Shown here one piece after another: positions 48,316 to 59,785 of a stretch of 64,000 bases of DNA. The stretch is from Antedon mediterranea. Lineage: Eukaryota > Echinodermata > Crinoidea > Comatulida > Antedonidae. The position numbers and the translations under genes are program-made. Within the stretch, counting starts at the first letter, position 1; every line of letters begins with the position of its first letter. The stretch lies in assembly GCF_964355755.1 (NCBI RefSeq), contig NC_092674.1, positions 3,849,001-3,913,000 on the forward strand, written 5' to 3'. The notes beneath the pieces were generated by a model that ran no database searches, was not told where the DNA came from, and saw nothing but the letters and a program-made list of their open reading frames with translations.

Positions 48316-50369
48316 GAGTGTTGACAAAGTGCGAGGCAGCGAGGCACGCGAGGCAAGCGAGGCATGCGCGGCATGCCAAATATTTGTGCGAGGCATCATT
48401 TTATCATTTCCAAAAGTGCGAGGCATATAGTTTACAATTTCAAAAAGGTGCGAGGCATATCTTAACGTGCTATTATGCTATATTATAGGCCTAATAATCA
48501 ATCGATACAAGCGTATCTAAATAGATTCGTGTATACACTCATCATGTTGTTTATTTTTATGTAACGATTGTTTTTTCATTCAAGTCATATCGTGTCAAAT
48601 TTTACTTTTACAAAAGTGCCCAAACTACGGTTCAAAAATCTGAACGACAGTCTTCAACTTTCGATAAACAATAATTGTTATAGCGACACACTCATCAAAT
48701 GACTGCAATGTTTGTTGGCATTTCGAGCGTGTTCACTCACATGTCTCTCGAACATAGCAGAGTGAAAATAATATTTTGTCACACCCCTGCGCCTAGATCC
48801 GGTAGACCCGAGAGATGGAAAATCCCTCTTTACTATTTAGCAGGTAGCGGAATGATTCAGCCCTCAGCTCAGAGGATTGTGGTGCATTCCCTCCTATAGC
48901 ACGTGGTTTCAGCAGCAACGCACAGACTTCTCTCTGAGCGGCGTGCCAAAGACATTTTTGACATTCCATTCTCTAGGAACAACACGTGTACCTCTCTCGC
49001 AAATAAGGTGAACAGCGATTGCCAGGACAAGTTCAATAACTGGCGGTGAATAAAAGGTAACTGATATGCCGATCCAATAACATGCCGCAAAGAAAAAAAT
49101 TGCGACAGAATTCTGGAGCGCGTGTGAAAAAAGACTTACGTCCGACAATTGTAATACTAGGCCTAAAATTAAACTTTAGCTAATATGCTTAGCCCTAACC
49201 TAGATAAAGGCCTATGTAGAAAATAATTTAATCAATTTTGATAAAATAATAATTGGTGTAATATTTAATAATGATACACTATTCCTGTTTTAGTAAGCTA
49301 GGTATATTACGAACGATTTTTATTTATTGTTGTCCATGTACGTACTAATAAACCTGGCGCTAGTTTCCTTCGCTTGTATTTTTACTCCAAATTTGATAAC
49401 TAACTTTATCGTGTGAATACCACACCTTAGAAGTATACCTCATGAGTACTTTAATGAAAGAATCACATAAAAAGTAACAAATAAATCCTTAAATTAATGA
49501 TTTTACAGGCGTGTTTCTCGCACACTGTTCGCGAATTTCACTTATTCAATGTTCAATATTTTTGTTTCTATGGAGCGCCAAAAGAGCAACGATAATAGAG
49601 GACTAAAACTCAGTGGAATACGTCAATTTCTCATGCATTTATTGGTGAAAAACACGTTTTATTTCAATATATTTGTTAATTTGTCAATAAAAATGTTGTA
49701 ATATGTTACTGCTGATACTGTTCTGTTTTCAAAGAATAATAATCGATCCTAAATCAACATCACTACCTAGTCTAGACCTAGGACATCCTACTAAGGATAT
49801 TATGATGAATTTTTCTATTTTATTCTTTAAAAGGTTAACGAAACCGTGTACATTATCAACAGTAACATTTTTCCTTACTGACAGTGACAAAATCTATTGA
49901 AATTGTACTTGATTTTCACCAAATAATGCGTTAAATATAAATGGATTCCACAGAGTTTTTAGCCCTCTAATTAATTTTGCTCTTTTGGCGTTCCATAGAA
50001 ACCAAAATATTGAACATTGAGTGTGCGAAATGCGAGAAAAACAACGTCTGTAAAATCACCAATTTAATGGATTTATTGTTACTTTTATGTGATTTTTCTT
50101 CATTAAAGTATGCCTAATTCTAAGCTGTGGTATTCAGGATAAAGCCTTGGTTAAATTACAAGGCAGGTGCAAAAGGAAACTAGCCTAGTGGGCCTAGGCC
50201 TAGGCTACTTCAATTTCGGTGATTTCCTGCCTTGCAATTTTGAGAAATGATAAAATGATGCCTCGCATTTTTTGATGATGGTAAAACGATGCCTCGCATA
50301 AATTTCTGACTTGCCTCGCATGCCTTCCCTGCCTCGCGTGCCTCGCTGCCTCGCACTTTGTTACTACCC
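48316..50369. mobile_element. MULE-like foldback element with GCGAGGCA-rich ends
   Basis: GATCAGATC is present exactly outside both ends (48307-48315, 50370-50378), a 9-bp target duplication as in Mutator-type elements. Ends GAGTGTTGACAAAGTGCGAG and (reverse complement) GGGTAGTAACAAAGTGCGAG lead into repeated GCGAGGCA words (48330-48450, 50225-50355). Inner arms 49360-49620 and 49905-50190 are inverted copies of each other and match the arms of the element at 15029-18530. No transposase ORF. The element lies within the leader of the LTR retrotransposon. Confidence 0.8.
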
Positions 50370-51177
50370 GATCAGATCACCAGGCTAGGCCGGCCAGGAC
50401 CAATGATACTCGTAATCAGTACAACTTAACGACTATCGGATCAGCATCAACACAGTACCAACACACGTCTCGCTATCGCCTATACTGACACACGTGTCTC
50501 GCGTTGCCGAAACCACGCTCACAGCTAGAAAATGTACCTACCTTTCGAGGCCTGAGAATACACCAACACATTTTGAACAGGATAGAAATATATCATACTC
50601 GATTAAACTAATATTATTCTTGATAAAACAATTGATTACAATTTTTTTAATTTGTTGGGATGCACCTCCGACTATTCAGAAAATGGACAACAAAACAGTA
50701 GTCAAATCGTACCACATTTATAAATTTCACGAGTCCCGACTTCAGTCGCCGAATGTATTGTATTAGCTTCGGTTTCTTTGAAGAAAACCGATTGGTTATT
50801 CAATTATACTTATTAGGAAATGCTTTTACCATAATAGGTAATGTTGGGCGGTTCTTAAATATTCATGAGAGCTTAAAATAAAACAGCACTTATTTGCTTG
50901 GCGACGAAAAATCGTGGTTTCAGTTTTCAACGATAGGTGGCGCTTCAAAATCGTCAATGCGGAAGTAAGTCGATTTTACACGATTTAACGGTCAAAACGC
51001 GAAGTGGCTTTCCCACTGAGTAGGCCTAGAATTAATATCACCGATCACCGAAGTGATTGCATTGCGGTACCGGCGAGGACGGGCATCACATTCACACTTA
51101 GCAACCACCGTAGGCTAACGACCGCCTACTATATACGTGAGTTTTCAGTACTATTATACGACCATTATTGAACAGCA

Positions 51178-52260
51178 ATGGACATTAAGTCTTCTATTTT
51201 ACCGTTCAAATCTGAACCCACAGAAACGGCACCAACTAGGTGGGAACGCTGGCTTAAGCGTTTTGATAATTTTCTCATCGCTAAGGCAATTACCGATGAC
51301 GGACGGAAACGAGCAATGTTACTCCACCTAGGAGGAGAGGATGTGTTTGAAATAAGTAAAACTCACACGACGGGGAACGAAACTTATCTAGAAACAAAAG
51401 AAAAATTGACAACGTACTTTGCACCTAAACGTAATGTTGAGTATGAAGTGTTCATGTTCAGGCAAGCTGCCCAGCACCCCACTGAATTGCTGGACAAATA
51501 CTATGCTAGGTTGTGCCAACTAGCAAAGAACTGTGAGTTCCAGGATAAGGAAGCGGAAATAAAATCGCAAATTATCCAACGCTGTCAACTTGTAAAGGTC
51601 CGCAACAAGGGCTTAAGTGAAGCAAACATGACACTAAAAGCATTACTTACATTTGGTCGAACACTAGAAGCCACCCAGGTACAAGCAAAAGCAATGGCGG
51701 GAGGTGTAGAGACAGAAAAAACTATACATGTGGTAGAACACAAGCAGAAGTACTACCAACATCGAAAACCGAAATATGGAGGGAAGCAAGGAGGTAAACA
51801 TAAAGCAAAGCCAGAAACAAATAACCGTCGTTGCACAGGATGTGGAGGTTGTCATGGTACGGAGAAGCGTGATAAAGTTTGCCCAGCCTGGGGAAAACAA
51901 TGTCATAAATGTAAACGATCAAACCATTTTGCTTCAGTTTGCAAGGCAACCACACCGGCAAATAATATGCACATGATACAAACAGAAACAGAGATTCCGG
52001 TGCAATCGGCGAAGGCGGTAACAATTGATGTTGATGAGTATGGATTTCCTTTATTTAAATCTGATACCTTAGGAAAATATGTGAAGCCTTACATGTGCGC
52101 TGTTACACTTAATGGTGTACCAGTAATGATGGAGATTGACACAGGAGCGACAACAAGTCTAATGTGTGAAGAACAATTTGGAAACATAAAGAAAGGTAAC
52201 CTGACCTTGAATACAGATTGCTTACCGAAGCTACGAACATACTCAGGAGAGATCATCGAA
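51178..52260 (+). CDS. Retrotransposon Gag-protease portion, cut by LINE insertion
   Basis: The start ATG opens a 361-codon frame to the LINE junction; 12 chance codons follow to a stop at 52294-52296. The N-terminal half is a capsid-type Gag region (RWERWLKRFDNFLIAKAI; FAPKRNVEYEVFMFRQA). A CX2C-rich segment precedes the zinc knuckle CHKCKRSNHFASVC (C-X2-C-X4-H-X4-C, about residues 242-255), which binds the element RNA. The aspartic protease active site is MEIDTGATTSLM (about residue 317-328). The C-terminal part of the protease is on the other side of the insertion, in the same frame. No internal stop. Expected in cytoplasmic virus-like particles; this copy is interrupted. Confidence 0.9.
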
Positions 52261-52564
52261 CATCCAGAGGGCGTTTTGGACCATGTGGATATTTAGGATT
52301 TTGCTCTCTCAAGGGCTCCAAAATTATCCGGTTTTAATTATTTTATAAACAGAATTTGTGGTTAAGTGTCATTTATATCTTATTTATGTTGGGATTCTGT
52401 AAAATTAGCACCTGGTTTGGTTTGAATCTGATGTTAACACGTTATCCAAAAGCTAGGCCTAGGCCACAAACCGGAAGCTACTAGCCAGGCAGTGTTCACT
52501 CTAGTGACTAGCTGAGTGAGGTGAGCAAGAGTACACGTGGGAATAGGCTATACAACAAACAAGG

Positions 52565-53344
52565 ATGCCTAGACCTAAGACCGTTAAAGGAAAAGGGAAA
52601 GAGGATGAGGTGTTAATAGTTGGAGATGAAGACTCGGCAGATGATGTTCCAACAGATGCAGTTTTGAAACAACCATCTGACATAAAAGACCAAGTCAAGT
52701 TTATACCCAGTCTCTTAGAAAATATGAGGGAAATCAAATCGTCCATGGAATTCTTTAACAAACTAATTGAAGAAAACTGTGTTAAGATGAAAAGCATTGA
52801 GCAAGAAAATAAACAACTGAAAGAAGATAACGAAGATCTTACGAGAAGAGTGGAGAAATTAGAGAAAGAGCAGGATGAACAGAATCAGTATAGCAGACGA
52901 GAGAATATTGAAATAAGAGGTATATCACAAATTGCAAATGAAAATACTGAAGATATTGCACTGAAAGTTCTAAAGGAAATCGACAGTAGTATAAAAAAAG
53001 AGGACATCGAGGCGTCACATAGGATTGGTAATCGAGATAGAACAGACAGACCAATAATTGTCAAATTTTGCAGCAGAAAGAAGCGTGATCAAGTATATAA
53101 TGACAGGAAAAAGATTAGGAATACAACTACTGATATGCTTGGATACACAGGTAAAAACCACATATATGTTAATGAAAACTTAACTCAAAAGAAACGTAGT
53201 CTTATGGGAAAAATAAACGATATAAGGAAGACAAAGAACTATAAGTATTTGTGGACATACAATGGGCGCATCTATGTACGCAAACAACAGGGTTCAATGT
53301 TGATTGTTATTAATAGTGAAGATGATATTGGTAAAATTGTATAA
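52565..53344 (+). CDS. LINE ORF1 protein (coiled coil plus L1-ORF1-like RNA-binding domain)
   Basis: 259 residues, intact, starting at an ATG in MPRPKTVKGKGKEDE. Residues ~60-115 form a heptad-rich Glu/Lys segment (KSIEQENKQLKEDNEDL), likely a trimeric coiled coil. Then QYSRRENIEIRGI, ASHRIGNRDRTDRPIIVKF and KKRDQVYNDRKKI match the Transposase_22/L1 ORF1 RNA-recognition core. The known role is binding and chaperoning the element RNA in a cytoplasmic particle. The fragment at 18610-19070 is a distant relative. Confidence 0.85.
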   Translation: MPRPKTVKGKGKEDEVLIVGDEDSADDVPTDAVLKQPSDIKDQVKFIPSLLENMREIKSSMEFFNKLIEENCVKMKSIEQENKQLKEDNEDLTRRVEKLEKEQDEQNQYSRRENIEIRGISQIANENTEDIALKVLKEIDSSIKKEDIEASHRIGNRDRTDRPIIVKFCSRKKRDQVYNDRKKIRNTTTDMLGYTGKNHIYVNENLTQKKRSLMGKINDIRKTKNYKYLWTYNGRIYVRKQQGSMLIVINSEDDIGKIV

Positions 53345-53430
53345 TAATGCTAATAGTTTTTCTGTACTTAAATATTTATTTATATGGTTTTAATGGCTAA
53401 CCAAAATCTAGATTATCAATTACATAATAG

Positions 53431-56193
53431 CTGTATAAGACATATTCGTCATCTGAATTTTGTAATTTTTTTGATAATAAATCTCAATCAGTGTTTTCAG
53501 TATCTCACATTAATATTAGATCGCTTAACAAGAACTTTGAAGAATTTAAATTATTTTATGAGGAATTGGTTCAGAGTAAATTTAAAATTATAGCCTTGTC
53601 GGAAGTGTGGCAAGTTACAAACAAGGATTTGTTTAAAATGAATAATTACTCGTTGGAAACTAAATGTCGTATTAATCAAAGAGGAGGTGGAGTAGGAGCG
53701 TACATACATGATTCAATTAATTATACGGCTATTGATTATAATGTACATCATTCTGAGTCTTTATGGCTGGAAATAGATGTTGGTCAAAATAAATCCCTCA
53801 TAGTTGGAGTTTTATATAGGCAACCAAATACAAACGTTGAGGAATTTATTGAAAGCCTAGAATTGTCACTTGCAAATATTAAACAACAAGGTACTGAATG
53901 CATATTAATTGGGGATTTTAATATTAATGCAAGTAATTTAAATGCTGCAGATGCTTTAAGTCTAAAAAATAGCTTGTCTTGCTTAAACTTTATACAACTT
54001 ATTAATGTATATACACGAATAACCAGTAGTTCAAGAACAACAATTGATCATGTACAGTATATACAAATATCCATTCTAGATTTTTAACTTCAGGAACCAT
54101 AGAATTAGATATATCAGACCATTTGGCTACTTTTTGTATGTTAGAGAACTTTAATGACTACTTCCAACAGACTGATCAAATCAAATTTAGAAAATTTTCC
54201 AAGTTTAATATCCAACACTTCCAACATGATCTTATGAATGTAAATTGGTCTGAAGTATTTGATAGTCAAGAGGTAAATTCTGCTTACACAGAGTTTAAAA
54301 GGTTATTTCTAGAAGTTTGTAATAAACATGCACCATTAGTTTTAAAAACTGTTAACCCAAGAAAGAAACTAAAGAAACCATGGATTAATTCTAGTATAAA
54401 AAAATCAATTAAGCATAAACATAGGTTATTTTCAAAGGTAATAAAAAGTAATTACAATGTAGATATGTTAGCAAAGTATAAACGATATCGAAATTGTCTT
54501 ACAAATACCTTAAGAACAGCAAAACAGAAATATTACTCAGATCAATTTGAAGAAAAGTGTGGTAATACAAATAAAATATGGGAAATTATTAATGATATTT
54601 TAGGAAGAGGTAAGAAGAAAATGAAATTACCTAATAAATTAGAAATTAAATCATGTGATGGCAATGTTAATATAGAAACTAATCAAACAGCAATAATTAA
54701 TGGTTTTAACGATTATTTTGTTTCAATTGGAAAAAATCTTGCAGAAGAATGTATTGATAACACAAATGTAAATCATAATATATATTTATCAACTGTACCC
54801 CAGAATTCATTATTTTTCAATTATGTTGTTGATGAAGAAGTAAATGATATCTTAAAGGGTTTAGATAAGAATAAAGCTGTAGGCTTGGACCAAATTAATC
54901 CTAAATTAATTATATATGCAGCAGATTATATATCTAGACCTTTTACGTATATAATTAATTTGTCACTATCTACAGGGATCTTCCCTGATGACTTAAAAAA
55001 AGCAAAGGTATTTATTTCCATTATTTAAAAAGTGTCTGCCATCAGATCCAGGGAATTACAGACCAATATCTGTATTGCCACAATTTAGTAAAGTATTTGA
55101 GAAAATTATAAATAAACAACTTTTATGTTATTTAAGTAAATTTGATTTATTATATCATCAACAGTATGGATTTAGAGAAGGGTACAGCACAAAACTTGCT
55201 ATTATTGAGTTAGTACAAAATTTGTCTGAGAAATTAGATAAGGGAAACATAGTTGTTGGAATATTTTTAGATCTAAAGAAAGCATTCGATACAGTCAATC
55301 ATCAAATACTACTGGATAAGTTAAGTGCATATGGGATAAGAGGGTTGCCATTAGCTTTATTTAAAAATTATTTATATAATAGGAAGCAATGTATCAGTGT
55401 AAATGGAATAGAGTCTAATGAGAATTCAATAACTTGTGGAGTACCACAAGGGTCGGTCTTAGGACCTACATTGTTTCTTATTTATGTAAATGATATTGTA
55501 AACTCTTCTGACTTTTTTGATACACGATTATTTGCAGATGATACTAGTTTATTTTGTTCTTTTAATCCACATGAAATTGTTGACCTAACAAATGTAAATG
55601 AGCAGTTGAAACATATAGTAGATTGGTGTGATGTTAATAAGTTGACAATTAATTCTAAAAAGACAAATTATATTATATTTCGTAATCAGCATACAATAAT
55701 TGAAGTAAAGGGGGATATATACATAAAGGAATCAAAATTAGATGAAGTTGAAGCTACAACTTACATTGGGGTAGATATAGATAATAGACTTACATGGAAA
55801 GTGCATTCTAATAAGGTTAATAAAATTATTAGTTCTAAGGCTGGTTTATTGTACAAACTTAAATATGTTGTACCCCAATCAATTAAAACTAGAACTTAAA
55901 ATTTTAAATATTTATCAGCAGCATCAGTATTTAATTACTTTATTTGTTCATGATAGTTTACATGGTAAATTTCCAGATACAACTCCTAAATATTTTTTGT
56001 AATTAATTTTCGTTATTCATCAAGGTCTCAGACTAGAGAAAAGTTGTATGTACCAAAATATAGAACAAACATAGGACAACATTCCATCAAGTATTCTGGT
56101 GCAAAGCTCTGGAATGAAATCCCGGATGATTTAAGGTTTCTAACAAAAAGCAAATTCAAAAAAGAAATGAAAACATACTATTTGTTTGTATAG
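53431..56193 (+). pseudogene. LINE ORF2: endonuclease and reverse transcriptase, frameshifted
   Basis: Frame block 1 (to 54087) carries the apurinic-type endonuclease: SHINIRSLN, ALSEVW, GGGVGAYI, VGVLYRQPN, LIGDFNIN, TIDHV. Block 2 (from about 54080) contains the final SDHLATF motif and the start of RT (NKAVGLDQINPKLI). Block 3 (55020-55899) holds NYRPISVLPQFSKVFEKI, FLDLKKAFDTVNH, GVPQGSVLGPTLFLIYVNDI and FADDTSLF (catalytic DD). A decayed tail ends at 56193 with KYSGAKLWNEIP and MKTYYLFV. Frameshifts near 54075, 55022 and 55890; no ATG before the first motif in this frame. The enzyme is disabled in this copy. Confidence 0.88.
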
Positions 56194-56469
56194 TGATATT
56201 TATTTATTTTATAAGAGAATTAATTATATTGTATATATTTGAGAGAAAGTGTATTTAAAAAAAAAAAAATGTTTATGTATATTAATTTTATTTTAGACAA
56301 GTAGCCCTAATTTATTTATATAACTATTTATACTTCAATGTTTAGGGGCTGAACTTGATTAGTTTTAACTATTTTTTAGCCCTTCCCTTGATATAATTAT
56401 TATTATTTGTATATTATTACAATGTTTATAATTTATATTTATGGGTAAATAAAGAAAGAAAGAAAGAAA

Positions 56470-59385
56470 CCAATAGGTCAGACTATGGTGAATGTGTGCT
56501 ATGAGAAGAAAAGTTACAATCTTCCATTGTTGATAGTACCTGGCAAGGGTCCAAGTTTACTTGGCAGAGACTGGCTACAACAGATGAAAGTAAATTGGGC
56601 AACCGTACATCATCTAGACAAACTTGACTATACACAGATCTTTCCAGAGCTTTTCAAAAATGAACTTGGTACGCTAAAAGGTAATAAAGCAAAATTGTGG
56701 ATTGATAAGGAAGTACAACCCAGATTCTTTAAAGCTAGACCAGTTCCACATGCACTACGCTCTAAAGTAGAGTCTGAATTGGATAGATTAGTAGCAGAAG
56801 GGGTGATTAAACCAGTAGAATTTGCAGATTGGGCTGCACCTATTGTTCCTGTTCTAAAAGCTAATGGGGATGTGAGAATTTGTGGCGATTACAAGCTTAC
56901 TGTTAACGTTGCTGCAAAAGTGGACAGATATCCAATTCCAAACATCGAAGACCTTTATACCAAGCTAGCTGGAGGGAAATTCTACTCCAAGTTGGATCTC
57001 AGTCATGCTTATCAACAAATTGAGCTTGACGAGGAGTCACAAAAACTAACAACAATCAACACAACAAAGGGGTTGTTTGTTTACACCAGGATGTGTTATG
57101 GTATCTCATCAGCACCCGGTATATTCCAACGCTTGATGGAACAAATCGTACAAGGAATTCCGAAGATTGCAGTGTACTTAGACGATGTGTTAGTGACAGG
57201 AGCTTCGCAGGAAGAAGCCAACGCAAACTTAATGCTTGTCCTAACTAGACTTCAAAATGCAGGACTACGCCTAAAGCGAGAAAAGTGTACGTTTATGCAG
57301 GAGTCATGTGTGTATCTAGGGCATAAACTAGATGCTGAAGGGGTACACCCAACTAAAGAGAAAGTTCAGGCAGTGGCACAGGCACCTATCCCAAAGAACA
57401 CTTCAGAGCTGAAAAGTTACTTGGGTATGATAAATTATTATCATCGATTCTTGCGAAACCTCAGCACTGCTTTGGCACCACTAAATAATCTTCTGCGCAA
57501 AGATGTCAAATGGAAATGGGGCGCAAACGAACAGAGAGCATTTGAGTTGTCGAAGAACATGCTACAATCTTCTCAAGTAATTATCCATTACAATCCAGCC
57601 CTACCATTACTCCTCAGCTGTGATGCATCACCATACGGCATTGGCGCTGTGCTGTCTCATAGAATGCCTGATGGGATGGACAAGCCTGTAGCTTTCGCAT
57701 CTCGATCTCTTTTGAAGGCAGAAGCAAACTATGCCCACATTGAGAGAGAAGGGCTAGCAATCATTTTTGGAATTACAAAGTTCCTGTATGGTAGAGAATT
57801 CATCATCCAGACAGATCACAAGCCACTGTTAGGCTTATTAAAAGAAGACAAACTAGTATCAAGTATGGCTAGTGCAAGGATCCAAAGATGGGCCTTGAAA
57901 TTGGCCAATTATGACTATAAATTACAGTACAAGCCTGGTACCCAAAACGGCAATGCAGATGGTCTCAGTAGACTGCCGTTGGCCACTGTGCCAGCTACTG
58001 TTCCTGTTCCAGAGGAAATTGTGCTCTCAATGAACTTGCTGAACAATACTCCAGTGACAGCACCGCAGATAGCGAAATGGACAGCAAGAGATCCATTGTT
58101 GTCTGCAGTTCTTAAATATACACTCCAAGGTTGGCCTTCCGGGGTGGGAGAAGAATTCAAAATGTACCATCGCAAGAAGAGTGAACTTTCCACACAGAAA
58201 GGATGTTTACTTTGGGGTTCAAGAGTGATAATCCCAGCTCAAGGCCGAGAAATACTACTGTCAGAATTACATGAAAGCCATCCTGGCATTGTACGTATGA
58301 AATCATTGGCAAGAAGTTATATTTGGTGGCCTAATCTTGACATGGACATAGAAATTACTGTTCGGGGATGCCCTACTTGTCAGCAGTACGGGAAAGCACC
58401 ACCAAAAGCAAATCTGCATCCATGGGAGTGGCCAGGGAAACCCTGGTATCGCATACATATTGATTATGCAGGCCCGTTTGAAGGGAAAATGATACTAGTT
58501 ATAGTTGATGCTCATAGCAAGTATATCGATGCACACATTATGGCATCAAGCACAACATCAGCTACCTTAATCAAGTTACGTCAAACCTTTGCAACTCATG
58601 GTGTGCCATGGAGTCTAGTATCAGACAATGGTACCCCGTTTACCAGCCACGAGTTCCAGACCTTTTGCAAAAATAATGGTATTAAACATATCTGTAGCTC
58701 ACCATACCATCCAGCTAGTAATGGTCTAGCGGAACGAGCTGTGCAAACTGTGAAAGAGGGGTTAAAGAAAACTGTAGGTGAGGACATGGAGTCAAGATTA
58801 TATAGATTCCTGGCAAAATACAGACTAACACCACAGTCAACTACTGGTCAGTCACCAGCAGAATTACTAATGAAAAGACGTCCTAGGTCGCGACTTGACT
58901 TAGTTTGCCCTAATATGGAGAACCATGTACTGGATAAACAAGCTACAATGATAGCAGGACGAGAAACGCATGAGAGATCATTTTATGAGGGAGACTCAGT
59001 ATGGGTAGTGAACTTTGCTGGTAAACCAAAATGGTTACCTGGTGTGCTTCAACATCAGTTAGGTCCAGTTTCCTTTAACGTACATTTGGACGATGGCCGT
59101 GAATGGCGTCGACACATTGACCACATTCGAAAGCGGTTTCCGGAAGAGAAAGTTAGTAGACCGCCTGAAATTACAGAGCAGACTACAATCAACTTACCAG
59201 TTCAAACTGAAGAAATACTACCGCACCAGCTAACACCAAACCAAACAACTATGGAACAGTCTTCAATCAACCCTAATGATTTATCAGATACTGTACCTAA
59301 ACCTACAACTACAGCTAATTCACCAGAATTGGAACCTCGCAGATCAGGAAGAATTCGCAAGGCTCCTGACAGATTAGATTTGTGA
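56470..59385 (+). CDS. Retrotransposon Pol portion: RT, RNase H, integrase
   Basis: Continues the gag-protease frame after the LINE. First the protease C-terminus (SLLGRDWLQQ). RT follows: FADWAAPIVPVLKANGDVRI, KFYSKLDLSHAYQQI, and the YLDD box (IAVYLDDVLV). RNase H has LLSCDASPYGIGAVLSHRM, HIEREGLAIIF and QTDHKPLLGLL. The integrase zinc finger is H-H-C-C (LHESHPGI...CPTCQQYG) and its DDE core is HIDYAGPF, SDNGTPFTS and NGLAERAVQ. The tail is RRSGRIRKAPDRLDL, without a recognised chromodomain. 966 residues from the first ATG (56485) with no stop. This half looks unbroken, but it lacks its own start because the LINE separates it from gag. Confidence 0.92.
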   Translation, partial: PIGQTMVNVCYEKKSYNLPLLIVPGKGPSLLGRDWLQQMKVNWATVHHLDKLDYTQIFPELFKNELGTLKGNKAKLWIDKEVQPRFFKARPVPHALRSKVESELDRLVAEGVIKPVEFADWAAPIVPVLKANGDVRICGDYKLTVNVAAKVDRYPIPNIEDLYTKLAGGKFYSKLDLSHAYQQIELDEESQKLTTINTTKGLFVYTRMCYGISSAPGIFQRLMEQIVQGIPKIAVYLDDVLVTGASQEEANANLMLVLTRLQNAGLRLKREKCTFMQESCVYLGHKLDAEGVHPTKEKVQAVAQAPIPKNTSELKSYLGMINYYHRFLRNLSTALAPLNNLLRKDVKWKWGANEQRAFELSKNMLQSSQVIIHYNPALPLLLSCDASPYGIGAVLSHRMPDGMDKPVAFASRSLLKAEANYAHIEREGLAIIFGITKFLYGREFIIQTDHKPLLGLLKEDKLVSSMASARIQRWALKLANYDYKLQYKPGTQNGNADGLSRLPLATVPATVPVPEEIVLSMNLLNNTPVTAPQIAKWTARDPLLSAVLKYTLQGWPSGVGEEFKMYHRKKSELSTQKGCLLWGSRVIIPAQGREILLSELHESHPGIVRMKSLARSYIWWPNLDMDIEITVRGCPTCQQYGKAPPKANLHPWEWPGKPWYRIHIDYAGPFEGKMILVIVDAHSKYIDAHIMASSTTSATLIKLRQTFATHGVPWSLVSDNGTPFTSHEFQTFCKNNGIKHICSSPYHPASNGLAERAVQTVKEGLKKTVGEDMESRLYRFLAKYRLTPQSTTGQSPAELLMKRRPRSRLDLVCPNMENHVLDKQATMIAGRETHERSFYEGDSVWVVNFAGKPKWLPGVLQHQLGPVSFNVHLDDGREWRRHIDHIRKRFPEEKVSRPPEITEQTTINLPVQTEEILPHQLTPNQTTMEQSSINPNDLSDTVPKPTTTANSPELEPRRSGRIRKAPDRLDL

Positions 59386-59628
59386 ACATTGTTATTTTGC
59401 GCGTTGTTGTATGCAATCTGTTGTGGACTAATAATTGAACGTTTGATTGCATTTGATGAACAGTTGTTTTGATGATCATCACAGATTTATGATACTAATA
59501 ATTACACTACAAAGTAATGATATTGATAATTGATGTTTCGCAAATAACTTTTAGTATAACCATGTTTTAAATATTGCTCATTTTAACAGACTTTATATTA
59601 TAACCCATATCATATCATATCAAATCTA

Positions 59629-59640
59629 AAAAAGGAGGAA
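59629..59640 (+). promoter_or_regulatory. Polypurine tract before the 3' LTR
   Basis: AAAAAGGAGGAA lies directly against the TGTTTG start of the 3' LTR, the standard plus-strand primer position. Confidence 0.85.
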
Positions 59641-59780
59641 TGTTTGTATTACAGCGCTAGCTGTCACGTGACACATGACACGTTGTTGTTTTAGTTATAT
59701 CGTTATACGATCGAGTGATCCAATTAAAGTTTATTGTTTAAAGAGCTGTTTTTAGTAGTTTATTGTTTCCGAACATCACA
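59641..59780 (+). repeat. 3' LTR
   Basis: 140 bp, differing from the 5' LTR at one position seen by eye. Followed by the TGTAT target duplication. Such similarity implies recent insertion. Confidence 0.93.
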
Positions 59781-59785
59781 TGTAT

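Larger units (their letters stand above)
52261..56469 (+). mobile_element. Non-LTR retrotransposon (LINE), about 4.2 kb, near full length
   Basis: Inserted within the protease-coding part of the LTR element; the host frame continues exactly across 52260/56470. It has a 5' untranslated part of about 300 bases, ORF1, a broken ORF2 and a 3' end of (GAAA)n (56449-56469). Target duplication is short or hidden in the tail (GAA at both ends). RT motifs (FLDLKKAFDTVNH, FADDTSLF) suggest the CR1/Jockey group, while ORF1 is of the L1-ORF1 type. It must be younger than the LTR element it interrupts. Confidence 0.88.
46529..59780 (+). mobile_element. Ty3/gypsy LTR retrotransposon (Mag-like), with nested insertions
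   Basis: Two 140-bp LTRs (46529-46668, 59641-59780) begin TGTTTGTA and end CATCACA; they differ at one base seen by eye (position 9, G/T). TGTAT flanks both sides (46524-46528, 59781-59785). A primer-binding site follows the 5' LTR and a purine tract precedes the 3' LTR. One long gag-pol frame (51178 onward) has the order Gag, zinc knuckle, protease, RT, RNase H, integrase. Insertions within it are a LINE (52261-56469) and a MULE-like foldback element (48316-50369). The serine-tRNA primer, very short LTRs and fused frame suggest the Mag lineage. No envelope gene. The insert-broken copy cannot make its full polyprotein. Confidence 0.93.

Noticed and set aside
48235-48488. Arg/Ala/His-rich short ORFs on both strands
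   Set aside because: Translations of the GCGAGGCA repeats at the tip of the foldback element.
56470-59385. Endogenous retrovirus with envelope
   Set aside because: After the integrase there is only a short tail, then the purine tract and LTR; no envelope frame exists.
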